Positions 10,960 through 21,911 of a DNA stretch of 64,000 bases are shown here, in pieces. Location of the stretch: contig KK106985.1 in NCBI GenBank assembly GCA_000611775.1, positions 2,612,645-2,676,644 on the forward strand. Reading direction: 5' to 3'. The DNA comes from Umbilicaria muhlenbergii. Taxonomy: Eukaryota; Ascomycota; Lecanoromycetes; Umbilicariales; Umbilicariaceae. The notes beneath the pieces are model-generated. The model saw only the letters and a program-made list of their open reading frames with translations. It was not told the origin of the DNA and searched no databases. Both the position numbers and the translations under genes were made by a program. Each line of letters opens with the position of its first letter. Position 1 is the first letter of the stretch.

Positions 10960-13900
10960 GATCATTAACTTCAGTCAACAGCTCTGAGTCTTGAATTTAA
11001 TTCAGCATTGAATCATTCACCGCCTTCCTTAAATGATCAGCATGAAAGATGTTGTTCATCTTCATGTGTTCAAGTAACTTCAGAACATAGAAGTGACTTT
11101 TCATGCTGAGAATTCAGTAAAGGCCTGTCACTTGATGATTCAACTTTAAGTTAAGTCTTTCAGTGGTTCAACCCTTTCAAGTAACATAAACTCAATCATT
11201 AATGAAGAAGTTCAGTTTCCTTCAGTGTTCATTTGCTTGATCTGTTATTCTATTTTAAGTCTGTTTGAGGTTGCTTTTTACTCATTTTACAGTGTCATGT
11301 GTTCTGATGACAAAGGTTTAAGCCTCCTCACATGTGAGCTGCTCTCTCACTGTGTTTAAGGATTGCATTCACTCTTTTCAATGAAAGTGTAAATGAGGGG
11401 TCTGTCTCAGCTTCAACTCATAAGATGACATGCTTGTAGACTCATGAGTGAGAATCACTTGAGTGAAATTCATTACTGATAAAAGGTCTGATCAGTTGTC
11501 TTGAAAGTGATTCACAAAGAGATGAAGCTGTTGATTAATGTACTGATTCAGTACCTCAGTGCTTTCATCAGTCTGTGAGTGATATGCTGTTGAAAGCTTT
11601 TGCTTTATCCTCACAAGCTTGCAGAATTCATTCATGAATGCTGAGATGAATTGAGGATTTTAATTTGATGTTGTTGTTTCAAATGTTCTGTAGATCCTTC
11701 AGATGTATTCATAATATAATTATGCAACTTGAGCTGCTGTAACTGTCTTTTAACATGACAGTGAGAAGGCCCTTTTTTTAAAGTAATTGATAATGATGAA
11801 TATGTTGTCAAAGCCTTTCTTGTCCTGTGAGAAGGATTTAAAGTTGAATGAGACATGCTGTCAGCACTTATCTTCAATTAATAACAGATGAAGTAAGCCT
11901 GAGGTCTTGTCTCAAAGTACATGCATTCAGTGATATGTTCAGCAGTTTGAAATAAAGATAAAACAGTCATTTGACAGATCTGATCAGTAGTATTGAACTG
12001 ATAATAACTTTGTCATCTTAATCTTGCCTGAGTGCACTGTCACTGATGTTGAGTGAGCCTCATTAATCAAATGAGTCTGTAAAGTGTTCATGTTCAGCAT
12101 CATGAGCTTTTCAAATCATGTAAGAAGATTGTTTTAAAACTTTTAACCTCATTTTTTCTTCCTTGTCATCTGATGATACTGATTCAGTGATTCATGAGAG
12201 TGATTGACTTGCAGAATTTGATTCATCAGCTGATAAAGATTTTTCACTTGTTCAGCCTCATTTGATGAATTATTCTCAACATTCATTGAACCTTCACCTA
12301 TTGTGGCTATTATGCAATTAGGATTCAGAAACAGTTATGTTCATGCAGTGATGTTCTTTTCTTTCTGAGTGATCAACTCATCATGTTTTCTTGTCAGAGC
12401 ATCAACAATGATGTTGACTGTTCTTGAGTGATAAGTAATCTTGAAGTTGTAATCTGTCACAATGTCAGCTCATTTAGCCTGCCGTGAGTTGAGCAAGCAC
12501 TTGATGATGAAGTATTTCAGCATTCAGCCTCAGTGACATGCTGTATAAGAAGCTTGAGGTCAGGTTGTTTTCATCTTTTAAGATGATATCATGATTCACT
12601 TTTTTTTTATGTAGAGACAGCTGATCTGATGTCATCTTGCTGAAAACCTTCACAAACTTTTAATACTGATGAGGTAATTTTTCCTTTACTTTTTAATTCA
12701 GCTTTATTTCATTTTATAATAGCAGACAGGGGTTTCTTCAGTTCTTTATTAAGTGATTAACCTCATAAATGTTAATGACACTCATAACAACTTCTTTTCT
12801 TTTAACATTGTGTAGGAAGTTTTCTGCTTTCAGAAATGTAATATTCACTTCTTGATAAAAAGAAGATTTATGATCCTTTGACTTCTTCATGTTTAATAAA
12901 CTTCAGCCTTCATTCATTGAATTACTCATGTGGTTCATTAAATCTTCTTTTTTGTTCAACTGTTTTTTCATCTCATTGATGTTGATCTGCTGCTGAGCTC
13001 TTCATGTCTTTGACTGTGCTCACAATTGTAGAATTGACTTTTTAAGCAGTTCAATGAACCTTTCCTTTCACTCATTTAATCTTGTTGAATGTTCAGTATC
13101 CTCAGGATCAGCTTTATTAAATGTTATTATGATTTTATTTCTTTCTGCTCTTCTTAAAATCTGAGTCAGTGTTGCTGCCTCATGCAGATTATCACATCAT
13201 TCAGTATCTGTCTGATGCTTTGATATGAGTTTTAATAATTGAATCTTTCACCTTGACATTATCAAGTTTCTGCTTGCCTGATACTGAGCTTCCTCAGGTC
13301 AAATCAGCTTTTGATTGAAATAATCAATCAAGATTTAAGTCTTTTCAAATCATTTCCTTTTAATCAAAACATCATGCCTGCTGATATTATAAAATAAGAA
13401 GTGAGTAGAGATTCATCTTCTGTTAATCATTAAGTTTACTGTAAATGCTCTGAAGATCACTTCAGCATTTTGATTATTATATTCTGTTAAAGAAATTAAC
13501 CTCTGTGCTGTTCTAATGTATAGCTGCAGATGCTTTTTCACAAATTTAAAGTGCTTCTTATGAATGAAAGTCTTCTCAGCAACATTGATGTTTAACAGAG
13601 CTGTTATCCTCATGATTAAGCTGTTGACTACAAGTTAATAATCTCAGGTCAATAATGATTTTCTTAAAATGTTTAACATTTTCATCTTGCTTATCTTTGC
13701 TCCCTCTGTTGACTTTAAAGTGAAGACTTCATTTAAAGTAACTCATTTTCTGAATCTGAATGATCAGAGTCTACAACCTTTGCCTCAGCTTTCTTTGATT
13801 TATCAGGATAATCTCTCATCAGGTGTTCTTTCTTATTGCAGATGTAACAAGTTACATTAATTAACATTAACTTAATTGCTTCTTATGCAACAGTGATGAT

Positions 13901-15220
13901 TGTGATGATTGTCTTCTTTTTAAATTTAAAAGTTGACTGCTTCCTCTGCAGCTTCTGCTGATTCTTTCATTTCTTGATTCTTTCATCAACTTTAACAAGA
14001 CCTCTCATGAACTGTTGAGCCTTTTTACAGTAAATGTCAAATGACATGTCTTTATCAACAACATAAATTTTCATTTGAATTTGAAGTGAGTTGTATGACT
14101 TGTCATGAACTTTTTTCTTTCACTGATCTGTTGACATCTTCACTGAATTTGCTAGCTGTAAGAATTCTGACTGAAACACATTAAAGTTCTCAAGATAAGA
14201 CATCTTGAACTTCTTCAGCTGCTTTCATGTCTTCAAGTGATGATCTGAATCCTTAAAGATGTTCTCAAGACATTGAATAATCTCTTCAACATAAATTTCT
14301 CTTCCTGACTGAGTCTTTAATCATGAATAGAGGTGTTCAGCAGCCTTGTCATCATTTCACATCTTGATGTAAATCACTTTAACATGTTCAGCTTCATCTA
14401 GATCTGATTGATTGAATTAATCATTATTGATTCATAGCTTGCTCTTCATCTGATCATTTCATACCTGAAATGTGAGCTTAAGATCATCATTCAGAATTAA
14501 TGAATTTGAAAACTTCACTGAACACTTTTTTATTATGTCACTTGCATTCAATTTAAGTGTGCCTTCTCTTGGCCTCTCTGCTTCAGGGTTGTTAAGTTGT
14601 CAGGTTAACTTCAACACATCTTGTTTTAATTCTTGTTTCTTAATTGTTAACTTCTTTATCTGAGAGTCTTTCTGATTATTTTGTTCTTTTAGATTTTGAA
14701 TCTGTGTCTTGTAGAAATCTCTCTGATTTAGCATCTTCAACACTAAACAGCAGATGTTCTCTGAATCATGTATTACTCATCACTGTAAATTTTCAGAAGT
14801 CACATCATCTCAAGAGTTCATCTTCATGATGTTTACTGTTTTTGATTTCTCATGATCATCTGACTGTCCTTCAGTCAAGGATAATTTTTTAAATTAAGAA
14901 GAAGTCCCTCCCTCTTGATGTGATTTAATCATGATTTCTTTAATGCTTCAGACACTTACTTTTAATGCTGAGATTATTCAGTTCAGAACCTTGCTCTTTC
15001 AACTGCCTCTACTGCAGTTGTTTGTGCCTATAAATAAGTCTTTTTATTTGTTGACTTCTCATAATTACCTGTCATTGTGACAGAGTGCTTCTTGATCATT
15101 CATTGCTTACTTCTCATAAAACTTGAGAATTGATTATTGATAATCAATTGATGAATTTAAGATGTTCTAGAAACCTCCTGATTACTCAGTAGATTAAATC
15201 ATTCACAACTTGACAACCTG
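10960..15220 (-). pseudogene. Chromovirus B gag-pol remnant with an internal deletion
   Basis: Minus-strand remnant. The gag knuckle is at about 13803-13855. A protease-like segment at 13413-13613 reads ALLN...TFIHKKHFKFV. A linker leads to SFLYSMS (about 12560), the usual entry to reverse transcriptase, but is followed within a few codons by LKYF and the RNase H end (FKITYHSRTVNIIVDALTRK). About 1 kb of polymerase is therefore absent. Integrase follows towards 11000. Many stops. Confidence 0.72.
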
Positions 15221-15226
15221 CTCAAA

Positions 15227-16290
15227 AATAAGATTTTAGTTACTAGTACTTTATGCGCTCAGAGCACTCTCTGAGCAGTAAATGAGCTCATACAAATCTT
15301 ACACTTTAAATAACTATTATACCTTCATGAATAATAAGAAACTTTTTATTGAAAAGTTTTAAATCTCTTTATTCTGTACACTTTACAAACTAAAGATTTC
15401 TTCATAAGTTTTAATTTGCAATAGTTATGAATTAAAAAACTTTTAACTAATTATAAATATATTAGCATATTGAATAACTATTGCGCTTTTATACTTATGA
15501 TAGAACTTTCAGTTTATAAGTTGTAGAGAAGAAACTATTAAACAGTTTTATAACTTAAAGTTTTTTTATAACTGTTGTTGTTAAAAAGTTACATTGATTT
15601 CAAACTTTCAGTGACGAAAATCACAACATTAATAAACAGACTTTTAATGACTTTTTGAATAACTCAACAACAACAACACATAAAAAAAAACTTTGTATAA
15701 GAAAACTCTTAAACAGCTTATTCTCTACAACTTATAAACTAAAAGTTATATCATAAGTATAAAAGCGCAATAGTTATTCAAAGTATATGACTTTTTTTGA
15801 AAGATTTTTCGCTATTAAAAACTTGAATTAAATATAACTTAACAACAACAGCAGTTATGAAGAAACTATTAATTTAACATTAATAGAGAATACTGTTCTT
15901 TATAACTTATGCATTGAAAGTTTCTTCATATCTGTTGAGATGCAAAAGTTATTAAAGTGTGTAGATTTTTAAGTGACGAAAATCTTGAAGTTCTTTAAAT
16001 ATTCAGAACTCAACACTTATACAGTGCTTTCAGACTCAACAAATCATGATTTTTATTTGCAGAAAAGTGAATTTTAGCAAAAGTTTACTTATTATAAATT
16101 TTACTGTTATTATAACACTGTGTGTGTACTTGTTTAAACAATTGTTTTAATAACTGTTTTCTTATCACAAAATTTTGATGTTCCGCTCAAGATTTAAGGT
16201 TGAGCTCAAAGTGCTCAAAGGGTGCTAAGAGCGGCTGTTAGCTGAAACATGAGATCAGAAGCTCAGAGCGCTCAAAGTGCTAAAAACTAA
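15227..16290. mobile_element. Module-repeat insert with imperfect terminal inverted repeats (inside chromovirus B)
   Basis: AT-rich block that, unlike its surroundings, keeps CpG (GCGC, GACGA, AGCGGC). Its ends carry imperfect inverted repeats of about 30 bp (TTAGTT...GCGCTC...GAGC, near 15236-15265 and 16261-16290; 24 of 30 match by eye). Inside are four copies of a roughly 75-bp module: 15362-15432, 15468-15545 (inverted), 15712-15785 and 15885-15957. GTGACGAAAATC occurs twice (near 15611 and 15972). CTCAAA at 15221-15226 and 16291-16296 is a possible target duplication. No coding capacity. Boundaries are approximate. It could instead be an unusual leader of chromovirus B. Confidence 0.55.
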
Positions 16291-16406
16291 CTCAAAGCTA
16301 GATGTTTGATGATGTTGAGGAAGAATTTTTTCATCAACACATGTGTTTGTCTCAGCTGGTATTCTGTCACCTTCAGAGGTTGAAAAGAGTGTAGGTACTT
16401 TTCTAA

Positions 16407-16613
16407 TGTTACAGTTAATTATTTCACTTCATAAGCAGGCTTAGGACTGTTGCAAGAGGTGAGTTATTTAAATCTAGAAAAATACAAAGAAGGAAGCAGT
16501 CTTGTGAGTGCAGTCATGACATAAATGTCAGAGTGTTAAGATACACTAGTCTCAATCTAGTTTAACATCAGGTAGTTCAATATCTGTCAGTGTCAATTGA
16601 TCATGTCATAACA
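16407..16613 (-). repeat. Chromovirus B 5' LTR
   Basis: Second copy of the 207-bp LTR, followed on the plus strand by the duplication ATTTG and then by the resumed copia integrase. Confidence 0.9.
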
Positions 16614-16618
16614 ATTTG

Positions 16619-17830
16619 TAAGTCAAGCAATGATCAATTATATTGTTGATCATGAGGTTACTCTTGAGTTTTCTGCTCTGTACACTCTGAAGCATAATTC
16701 AGTAGCTGAATGATACTGATGAATCATTCATATGATGAAGAACTTCATGTTACTGAATGTTAAACTGCTTAATAAGTTCTGAGCTGAAGTCATGAATACT
16801 GTGAACTACCTTAGGAATCAGCTATCAACTCATGTTAAAATTATAACTTCAGAGGAAGCCTGAACTGAACAATGATCAAGCCTTAAGCATGTTCAGATAT
16901 TCAGTTCACTTTTATACATACACATATTAACTGAACAATGAGTCAAGTCAGATCTAAACTGAACTTGAAAAAGAATTTTTGTCAGGTACATCAACACTAA
17001 TAAGTAAATTAAAGTGTGAAGCATGAAGACTAATTTTATACACCTCATCTTCACATATACTATTGATGAGTTCAGCAGGGGGTTCAACCTTATAGAAACA
17101 CTTTTACTCATGCTTACATGAATAAGATTACAGGACAGGCAATCACCTGATGCATCATGTAAACACAATCACTCACACAAATTAATTATGAATATCAACA
17201 TCAATGAAGCTCAACAAAATCATATGAATTATGATCAAGATTCAAATTCATTTAAAGAGGCTGAGGAGGACATATCAGCACTGCTTTTATAAAAGAAAGA
17301 ACATCTCATGAATTCTTTATCAACTGATATTTTTAAAAGAAGGTTGATTGATACACAGTCAGTTGATTCCTCTACCTCTGATAATTCTGCTGCGTTCAGA
17401 ACTATAGTGATAAGTGATGAACACTCATTAAAGGTGAGTGCTGAGGCAGCTGAGCTGCCTGCTGCATTAAATCAATTCACTCTCATGAAGCTAAGTATCA
17501 GGGCAAGCTGTAACAAGTGAGCTACATATGAAGCAAGTGCAGATGAAGTTGCATTTTTAAATAAAAAAGATATAGCTGAGACACCTGAGACAGAATGAAT
17601 GTTAATGAAGTTGAAAAAAAAGGCTGAAGTCAATGCTGTGAGGCTTATATGAACTGTCAAGAGTCAGGGCAAGAGAAGATCAACTGCTGAGAATCAAGAT
17701 AAGAGAAGATCAACTGTCAAGAGTCAGAGCAGAAGAGATCAGAGCATTATTAATAATAAAAATGTTCATGAGGCTGAGAGTGTGAGTCATGATAAAGATA
17801 ACTGATCAGCATAAATTAAGAAATCACATT
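16619..17830 (+). pseudogene. Copia integrase, C-terminal fragment and linker
   Basis: Resumes the integrase frame directly after the chromovirus B duplication, with a decayed form of the copia SAPYTPEQNGVAE motif near 16668-16710 (here FSALYTLKHNSVAE). The downstream linker towards reverse transcriptase (to about 17830) is low-complexity and poorly conserved. TGA stops replace Trp. Confidence 0.72.
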
Positions 17831-17859
17831 TATATAAAGTGACTGTGAATGACCTGACA

Positions 17860-19436
17860 TTCAAAAGGTAGTGATGAGAGATCATTGAAGACAAATTAAC
17901 AAATCTGAGATCATATACAGTTTAAGTCATTGAATCATTGCTGCAGAGCAGGAAGCCTGTTGAGTGCAAGTAAATTTTTAAAATCAAGTATGATGAGAAG
18001 AGGAGAGTATCAAGGTTTAAAGTCAAGCTTGTAACTCAAGGATTTTCACAAATTTATGAAGTGAATTATCAAGAAATGTTTGCCCTGACTGTTTGTAAAG
18101 AGTCATTAAGAATGTTTTTAGCCTTGATAACTTTATATGACTTGAAACTTCATCAGATGAACATCAAAGCGGCTTACTTATTAAGAGAATTGAACCATGA
18201 GGGGGAGAATATTTATATGCATGTTTCAAAGAGTGTGATCATCAAAGACTCTGATAAGATGACTTGTTGAATTGTGAAAGAACTATACAGGCTGAAGTGA
18301 TCAATGAGGCTTTAACATAAGAAGTTAACTGATCTTATGAAGATTGAAGATTTTCAGGTCATGAATGCAGACCTGAGCATACTGATTAAAAAGATTCATG
18401 AAACTGTCATCATTATTAATGTTTATGTAAATGACCTTCTTATCACAAGTCAGACAATGCAGGAAGTCAACTGCATGAAGATTATTCTTAATGAAGCATT
18501 CAAGATGTCAGACCTTGAAGAAGCAAGAGTTATTATTAATCTTAAAATTATTAAAAATCAGCATAAGGGTACTTTGACTCTTAATCAGACTTCATATATT
18601 GAAGAGGTTCTTTAAAAAGAAGAGATGCAAGATTATTCACCTGTTGAAGTATCAATGAAACTGAGATCATTCATTACATTAAATGAATCAAAAGACTCAG
18701 ATGAAGTCAGTCAAAAAGATTTATAATAAATTATTAAAAAGTTGATGTATATTGCCTGTGACACACGCCTTGATATTACTTTCACAGTAGGATGTCTTAA
18801 TCAAAACATCATTAATCCTTAAGCTGAACACATTAAGGCGGTCAAGTGAATTATGTGATACTTGAAAGACACTACAAGCTTTGATTTAATGTTCAGAGTT
18901 AAAGAAAATGTTCATATGAATTAATTTATAATGATATCATACAGTTATTCAGACAGTAATTATGCTGAAGACATCATAAACTGAAAGTCAACTATGAGAT
19001 ATGTTTTTATGCTAAATGATGATGTTGTTGCATGAATGTCAAAGAAGCAATGCACTGTGTCAACATTAATCACTGAGGCAGAGTATATCATGTTAAGGTA
19101 TGATGTGAAGCAGAGTGTCTGAATGTGAAGATTTATTAACAAGTTAAACCTCAATCAAGCAACCCTTAATATCACACTGCTGAGAGACAATGAATTGAGC
19201 ATAAAGCTTGTACAAAACTCAGAGCAGCACAGTCATATGAAACACATTAATGTGCAACATCACTACATTTGAAACATGGTTGATGACAGGGAGTTAATTG
19301 TTGATTGAGTACTTACAAGGGAAATATTGACTGATGAATTAATAAAGATGTTGACAAAAGACACATTCAAAGGTCACTGTCAACAGTTAAAGCTCATACA
19401 ACTTGCTGAAACTTTGAGGGAGAATGTTAAGCAAGG
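17860..19436 (+). pseudogene. Copia reverse transcriptase and RNase H remnant
   Basis: The stretch 17990-18270 is clear copia reverse transcriptase (FKVKLVTQGFSQIYEVNYQE, HQMNIKAAYL). The catalytic YVDD is YVND at about 18424-18435. RNase H follows at about 18950-19300 (SYSDSNYAED, LITEAEY, HINVQHHYI). D-to-N and W-to-stop changes fit G-to-A mutation. Glutamine codons (CAA/CAG) are well preserved, showing that CpA sites were spared. Confidence 0.85.
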
Positions 19437-20711
19437 AAAAACCCCTTCACAGTAATATGTTTAATATCATCATAATAAGGCTGCTCATGCTTACAAATGA
19501 TCACTGATAATGAACACTGAACACTCAAATACTGAATGTTAAAACACTGAACACAGAAAGCAACTATCTACCTATTTACAGAGGTTCACTCAGAAAATGC
19601 AGCCTCATCACTTTTTTCAAGCTGATGAACAAGCTCATCAATTCTATCATCTGAAGGCTGATAAGTAAAAGAGTGAAACCTGTCACCTGTTGAGAGCTGA
19701 TGAGTGAAGGAGTGACTTCTTCACTCAGAGCTCCTTCATGAGCAGCTCCTCAACTCATGATTTCTTCACAATATCAAGTGCTCACCTGGCATCAGCATGT
19801 CATTCATGTTGACACAGATGAAGGCCTTAATGCCTTAATGATCATTAAGTAAAGCAGGAGGAGGAGAGAAAGAAGAAGAAATGAACTTAAATAAAGAAGC
19901 AAGATCTGCTGAATATAATGAATTTAATAATGTTAATAACACTCAATTGTGACGCCTGAATTTATATGAAACCTATGAAAGGAACACTCAATTGCAATGT
20001 GTTTAAAAAGACAATCCTCACATGTGCCTTGACTGACCTCACGTTGAGTGATGTAGAATTAAAAGATCAGGTCAGAAGCTTCTTCAGCTTTCTTATGAGC
20101 ACAACAAGTGCAGAGAGATCATGCTTAATGTTCATAACTCTGTCAACATGTCAGTCAAAAGTGAAAACATCAAAATGAAAAACATCAAAATGAAAAACAT
20201 CAAAATGAGAGTGAAGTAAATTTAAACAAACAGTGCCTGCGCCTCCTGTGAATGAGTGATGTTGAGATCACTCACGCTTAAACAGCCTGCTCAAGTGAAA
20301 TGAATGAGTCTTGAATCATGCTGATCAGTGAGTGGTCAGTGATCAGAATTTAAGTCAAGAGAAGAGAAACATCAACAGTAATCATCTGTTGATCTTGTTC
20401 AACTAAACCACAGATCAGTCAAAAGTGACAATAATGCAACTACAATTACAACAAGAACACTTACTGATCATGATAATTAAAATAAAGGCCCCTGAAGAGA
20501 CAACACTGACATTGTCAATCATGATTGTTGTATGATTAAGGAGGAAAAGTTGATGATGTATGAATATCAAGATAAGGTCCTTACCCCTCATTATTCATTA
20601 ACATGATTCACAGAAAACATGATTACTCTTATTCATTAACATGATTCACAGGATTACTCTATGTCTATGACTATGAATTAAAGAGCAGCTTGAGGCTAGC
20701 TGCAGGGGGAG
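19437..20711 (+). other. Copia 3' region of 1.27 kb between RNase H and the 3' LTR
   Basis: Most copia elements end shortly after RNase H. Here a first purine stretch with GGGAGAATGTTA (19429-19436) looks like the normal pol end, yet the LTR starts only at 20712, after a second purine tract. The stretch holds an unrecognised 70-residue open frame (19966-20178), three tandem copies of a 15-bp unit (about 20164-20207) and a partial duplication of about 35 bp (20590-20655). It may be an extra 3' domain, a captured segment or an older nested insertion. Confidence 0.5.
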
Positions 20712-20917
20712 TGTTAGATATGCATCTAGGGCTCAAGGGCTCTAGGGCTCAAGGGCTCAAGTGTAGGGCTAAGACAGCTTAGTAAGCTGTCACTAGTGAT
20801 GGCTGGCGAGGCCACATAGCATGCAGAGTTTGCATCACTTACTCACGAATGAGCTGCACAACATCTACCATATGCTTAGATACCTTTTATCTATCTATCT
20901 ATCTAGCATATCTATTA
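20712..20917 (+). repeat. Copia 3' LTR (little mutated copy)
   Basis: 206 bp, keeping CpG and GG/CC that are lost in the left LTR. It is preceded by the purine tract GCAGGGGGAG and followed by the duplication CCTCT (20918-20922). It probably approximates the sequence at insertion. Confidence 0.92.
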
Positions 20918-20944
20918 CCTCTAAATATTCGTTCTATACAACAG
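20918..20944. mobile_element. Outer end of the right foldback arm, beyond the copia
   Basis: CCTCTAAATATTCGTTC and what follows to CAACAG is the reverse complement of 997-1023 with one mismatch. It is the missing tip of the palindrome that the copia element split. Confidence 0.82.
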
Positions 20945-20949
20945 AATAG

Positions 20950-21911
20950 AGCTTCGGGCATTAGAAAAAAAGGAGCGGTGTCGACTTATCTATGGACCTT
21001 ACCAAGTTCATTCGGGCAAGGCTAAGTCAGGAAAGAGTCGACGTCGAGACCAGCGCAGCGGAGAAGATTGTCCATCAAATCGGCTATTTACCGTTGGGGA
21101 TATGACAGACAGCAAACCTAATCGTCAATGATTCGAGTAGCTTACTGACTTCCTAGAAGCATACATCAACAGGGAGCTGATTAGAAATCCTCTGTCGACC
21201 TATCAGTATTCATTGGGTAATTTCTGGAACATGAACTTTGAATGACCTACTACGGACCGTCAAAGCCTAGTCAACATCATGGCTTCCTTCGACCCGGACC
21301 GTATCCACATAGATCTGTTGGAAACAGGCGCATCAAAGAGTTCATATCCTGGATTGTATTTCATCTCTACGCCTGAAATTTGAAAAAAATGTAAGGTAGC
21401 TCTGCTTTGGAGCTCATTAGTCTCACAGGACGAAGAACTCCGGGAGCTTGGGATGCATAGGCTCGTACAAGCATTCTGTCACTTACGCATGAATGAGATG
21501 GATCGTTGTCGCTATTTCAGCATGGCGGTTTCACAAAACTGCGGATGCGTTGCACAAACTCGGATGGCACTTGCACGGAAACTACAACGACAAGAACTCA
21601 GTGTAAGTTCCACGTCTATGATATTCTCGCAGGCCTCTTTGCAGCGCAGCTGACGAAACCTACGCCTCAGTGTGAAGCTCATACAAGCTCTGGTCATGTA
21701 CAACAGCAACACAAACTTCTTCTAGAACGAGATCGCACGCACCACGTATAAACTCGGGTGCGTATATCAAGATCTAGGTGACAAGGAGAAAGGTCGGGAG
21801 GCCATCGAGAAAGCGGAGAGACTGCGGAAGGAGATAGTGCCGCCTGAAAAGTGGGCACCCGCACTGTACGAGGAGAGCTTCGACGAGATTGTCCAGTTTT
21901 GGAGCCATTGA
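20950..21911 (+). pseudogene. NB-ARC/TPR (STAND, NLR-like) gene remnant
   Basis: Plus-strand remnant of a fungal NB-ARC ATPase with C-terminal TPRs, a class of intracellular sensors. Visible pieces in order: HQIGYLPLGI (end of the NB-ARC domain, about 21070-21100), then after a frame change FLEAYINRELIRN and SLVNIMASFDPDRIHIDLLE (about 21150-21325), MHRLVQAFCHLRM (about 21453-21491, winged-helix end), and a last TPR, YKLGCVYQDLGDKEKGREAI, leading to VQFWSH and TGA at 21909-21911. At least two frame changes and several stops separate the pieces. Walker A and the N-terminal effector domain are absent, either lost or replaced by the mobile elements. Base composition is normal, so it decayed by ordinary mutation. 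Confidence 0.72.

Larger units (their letters stand above)
10413..16613 (-). mobile_element. Ty3/gypsy chromovirus B, nested in the copia integrase; reverse transcriptase deleted
   Basis: A 6,201-bp element with 207-bp LTRs (10413-10619 and 16407-16613), TGTTACAG...CATAACA, and the duplication ATTTG (10408-10412 and 16614-16618). On the minus strand: a knuckle with CYIC...H spacing (about 13803-13855), a protease-like stretch (about 13430-13610), the N-terminal lead-in to reverse transcriptase ending SFLYSMS (about 12560), then directly an RNase H tail (LKYF...ADALTRK-like, about 12390-12530), integrase, and a second type of chromodomain (about 10805-10955). The reverse transcriptase core is missing. 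About 1.06 kb of foreign-looking modular sequence lies between its 5' LTR and gag. Confidence 0.88.
1755..20917 (+). mobile_element. Ty1/copia LTR retrotransposon, decayed, containing two nested chromoviruses
   Basis: Bounded by 206-bp LTRs (1755-1960 and 20712-20917) and the 5-bp duplication CCTCT (1750-1754 and 20918-20922). A purine tract, GCAGGGGGAG, abuts the right LTR. Domain order on the plus strand is gag with zinc knuckle, protease, pre-integrase, integrase, reverse transcriptase, RNase H, which is the copia order. The pol region is cut by chromovirus A (3622-10137) and chromovirus B (10413-16613). Without these two the element is about 6.4 kb. Frames are full of stops, mostly TGA where TGG (Trp) is expected, so it is dead. 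The unmutated sequence of the foldback left arm (TTTGGCCTCTAAAT when reversed) is the empty site and proves the insertion point. Confidence 0.92.

Noticed and set aside
15227-16290. CRISPR-like array because of repeated modules
   Set aside because: Modules are about 75 bp, diverged and partly inverted, with no regular spacers; also a eukaryotic context.
2894-20178. Open frames of 60-100 codons in the AT-rich block as genes
   Set aside because: They are fragments or antisense shadows of decayed retrotransposon genes, bounded by mutation-derived stops.
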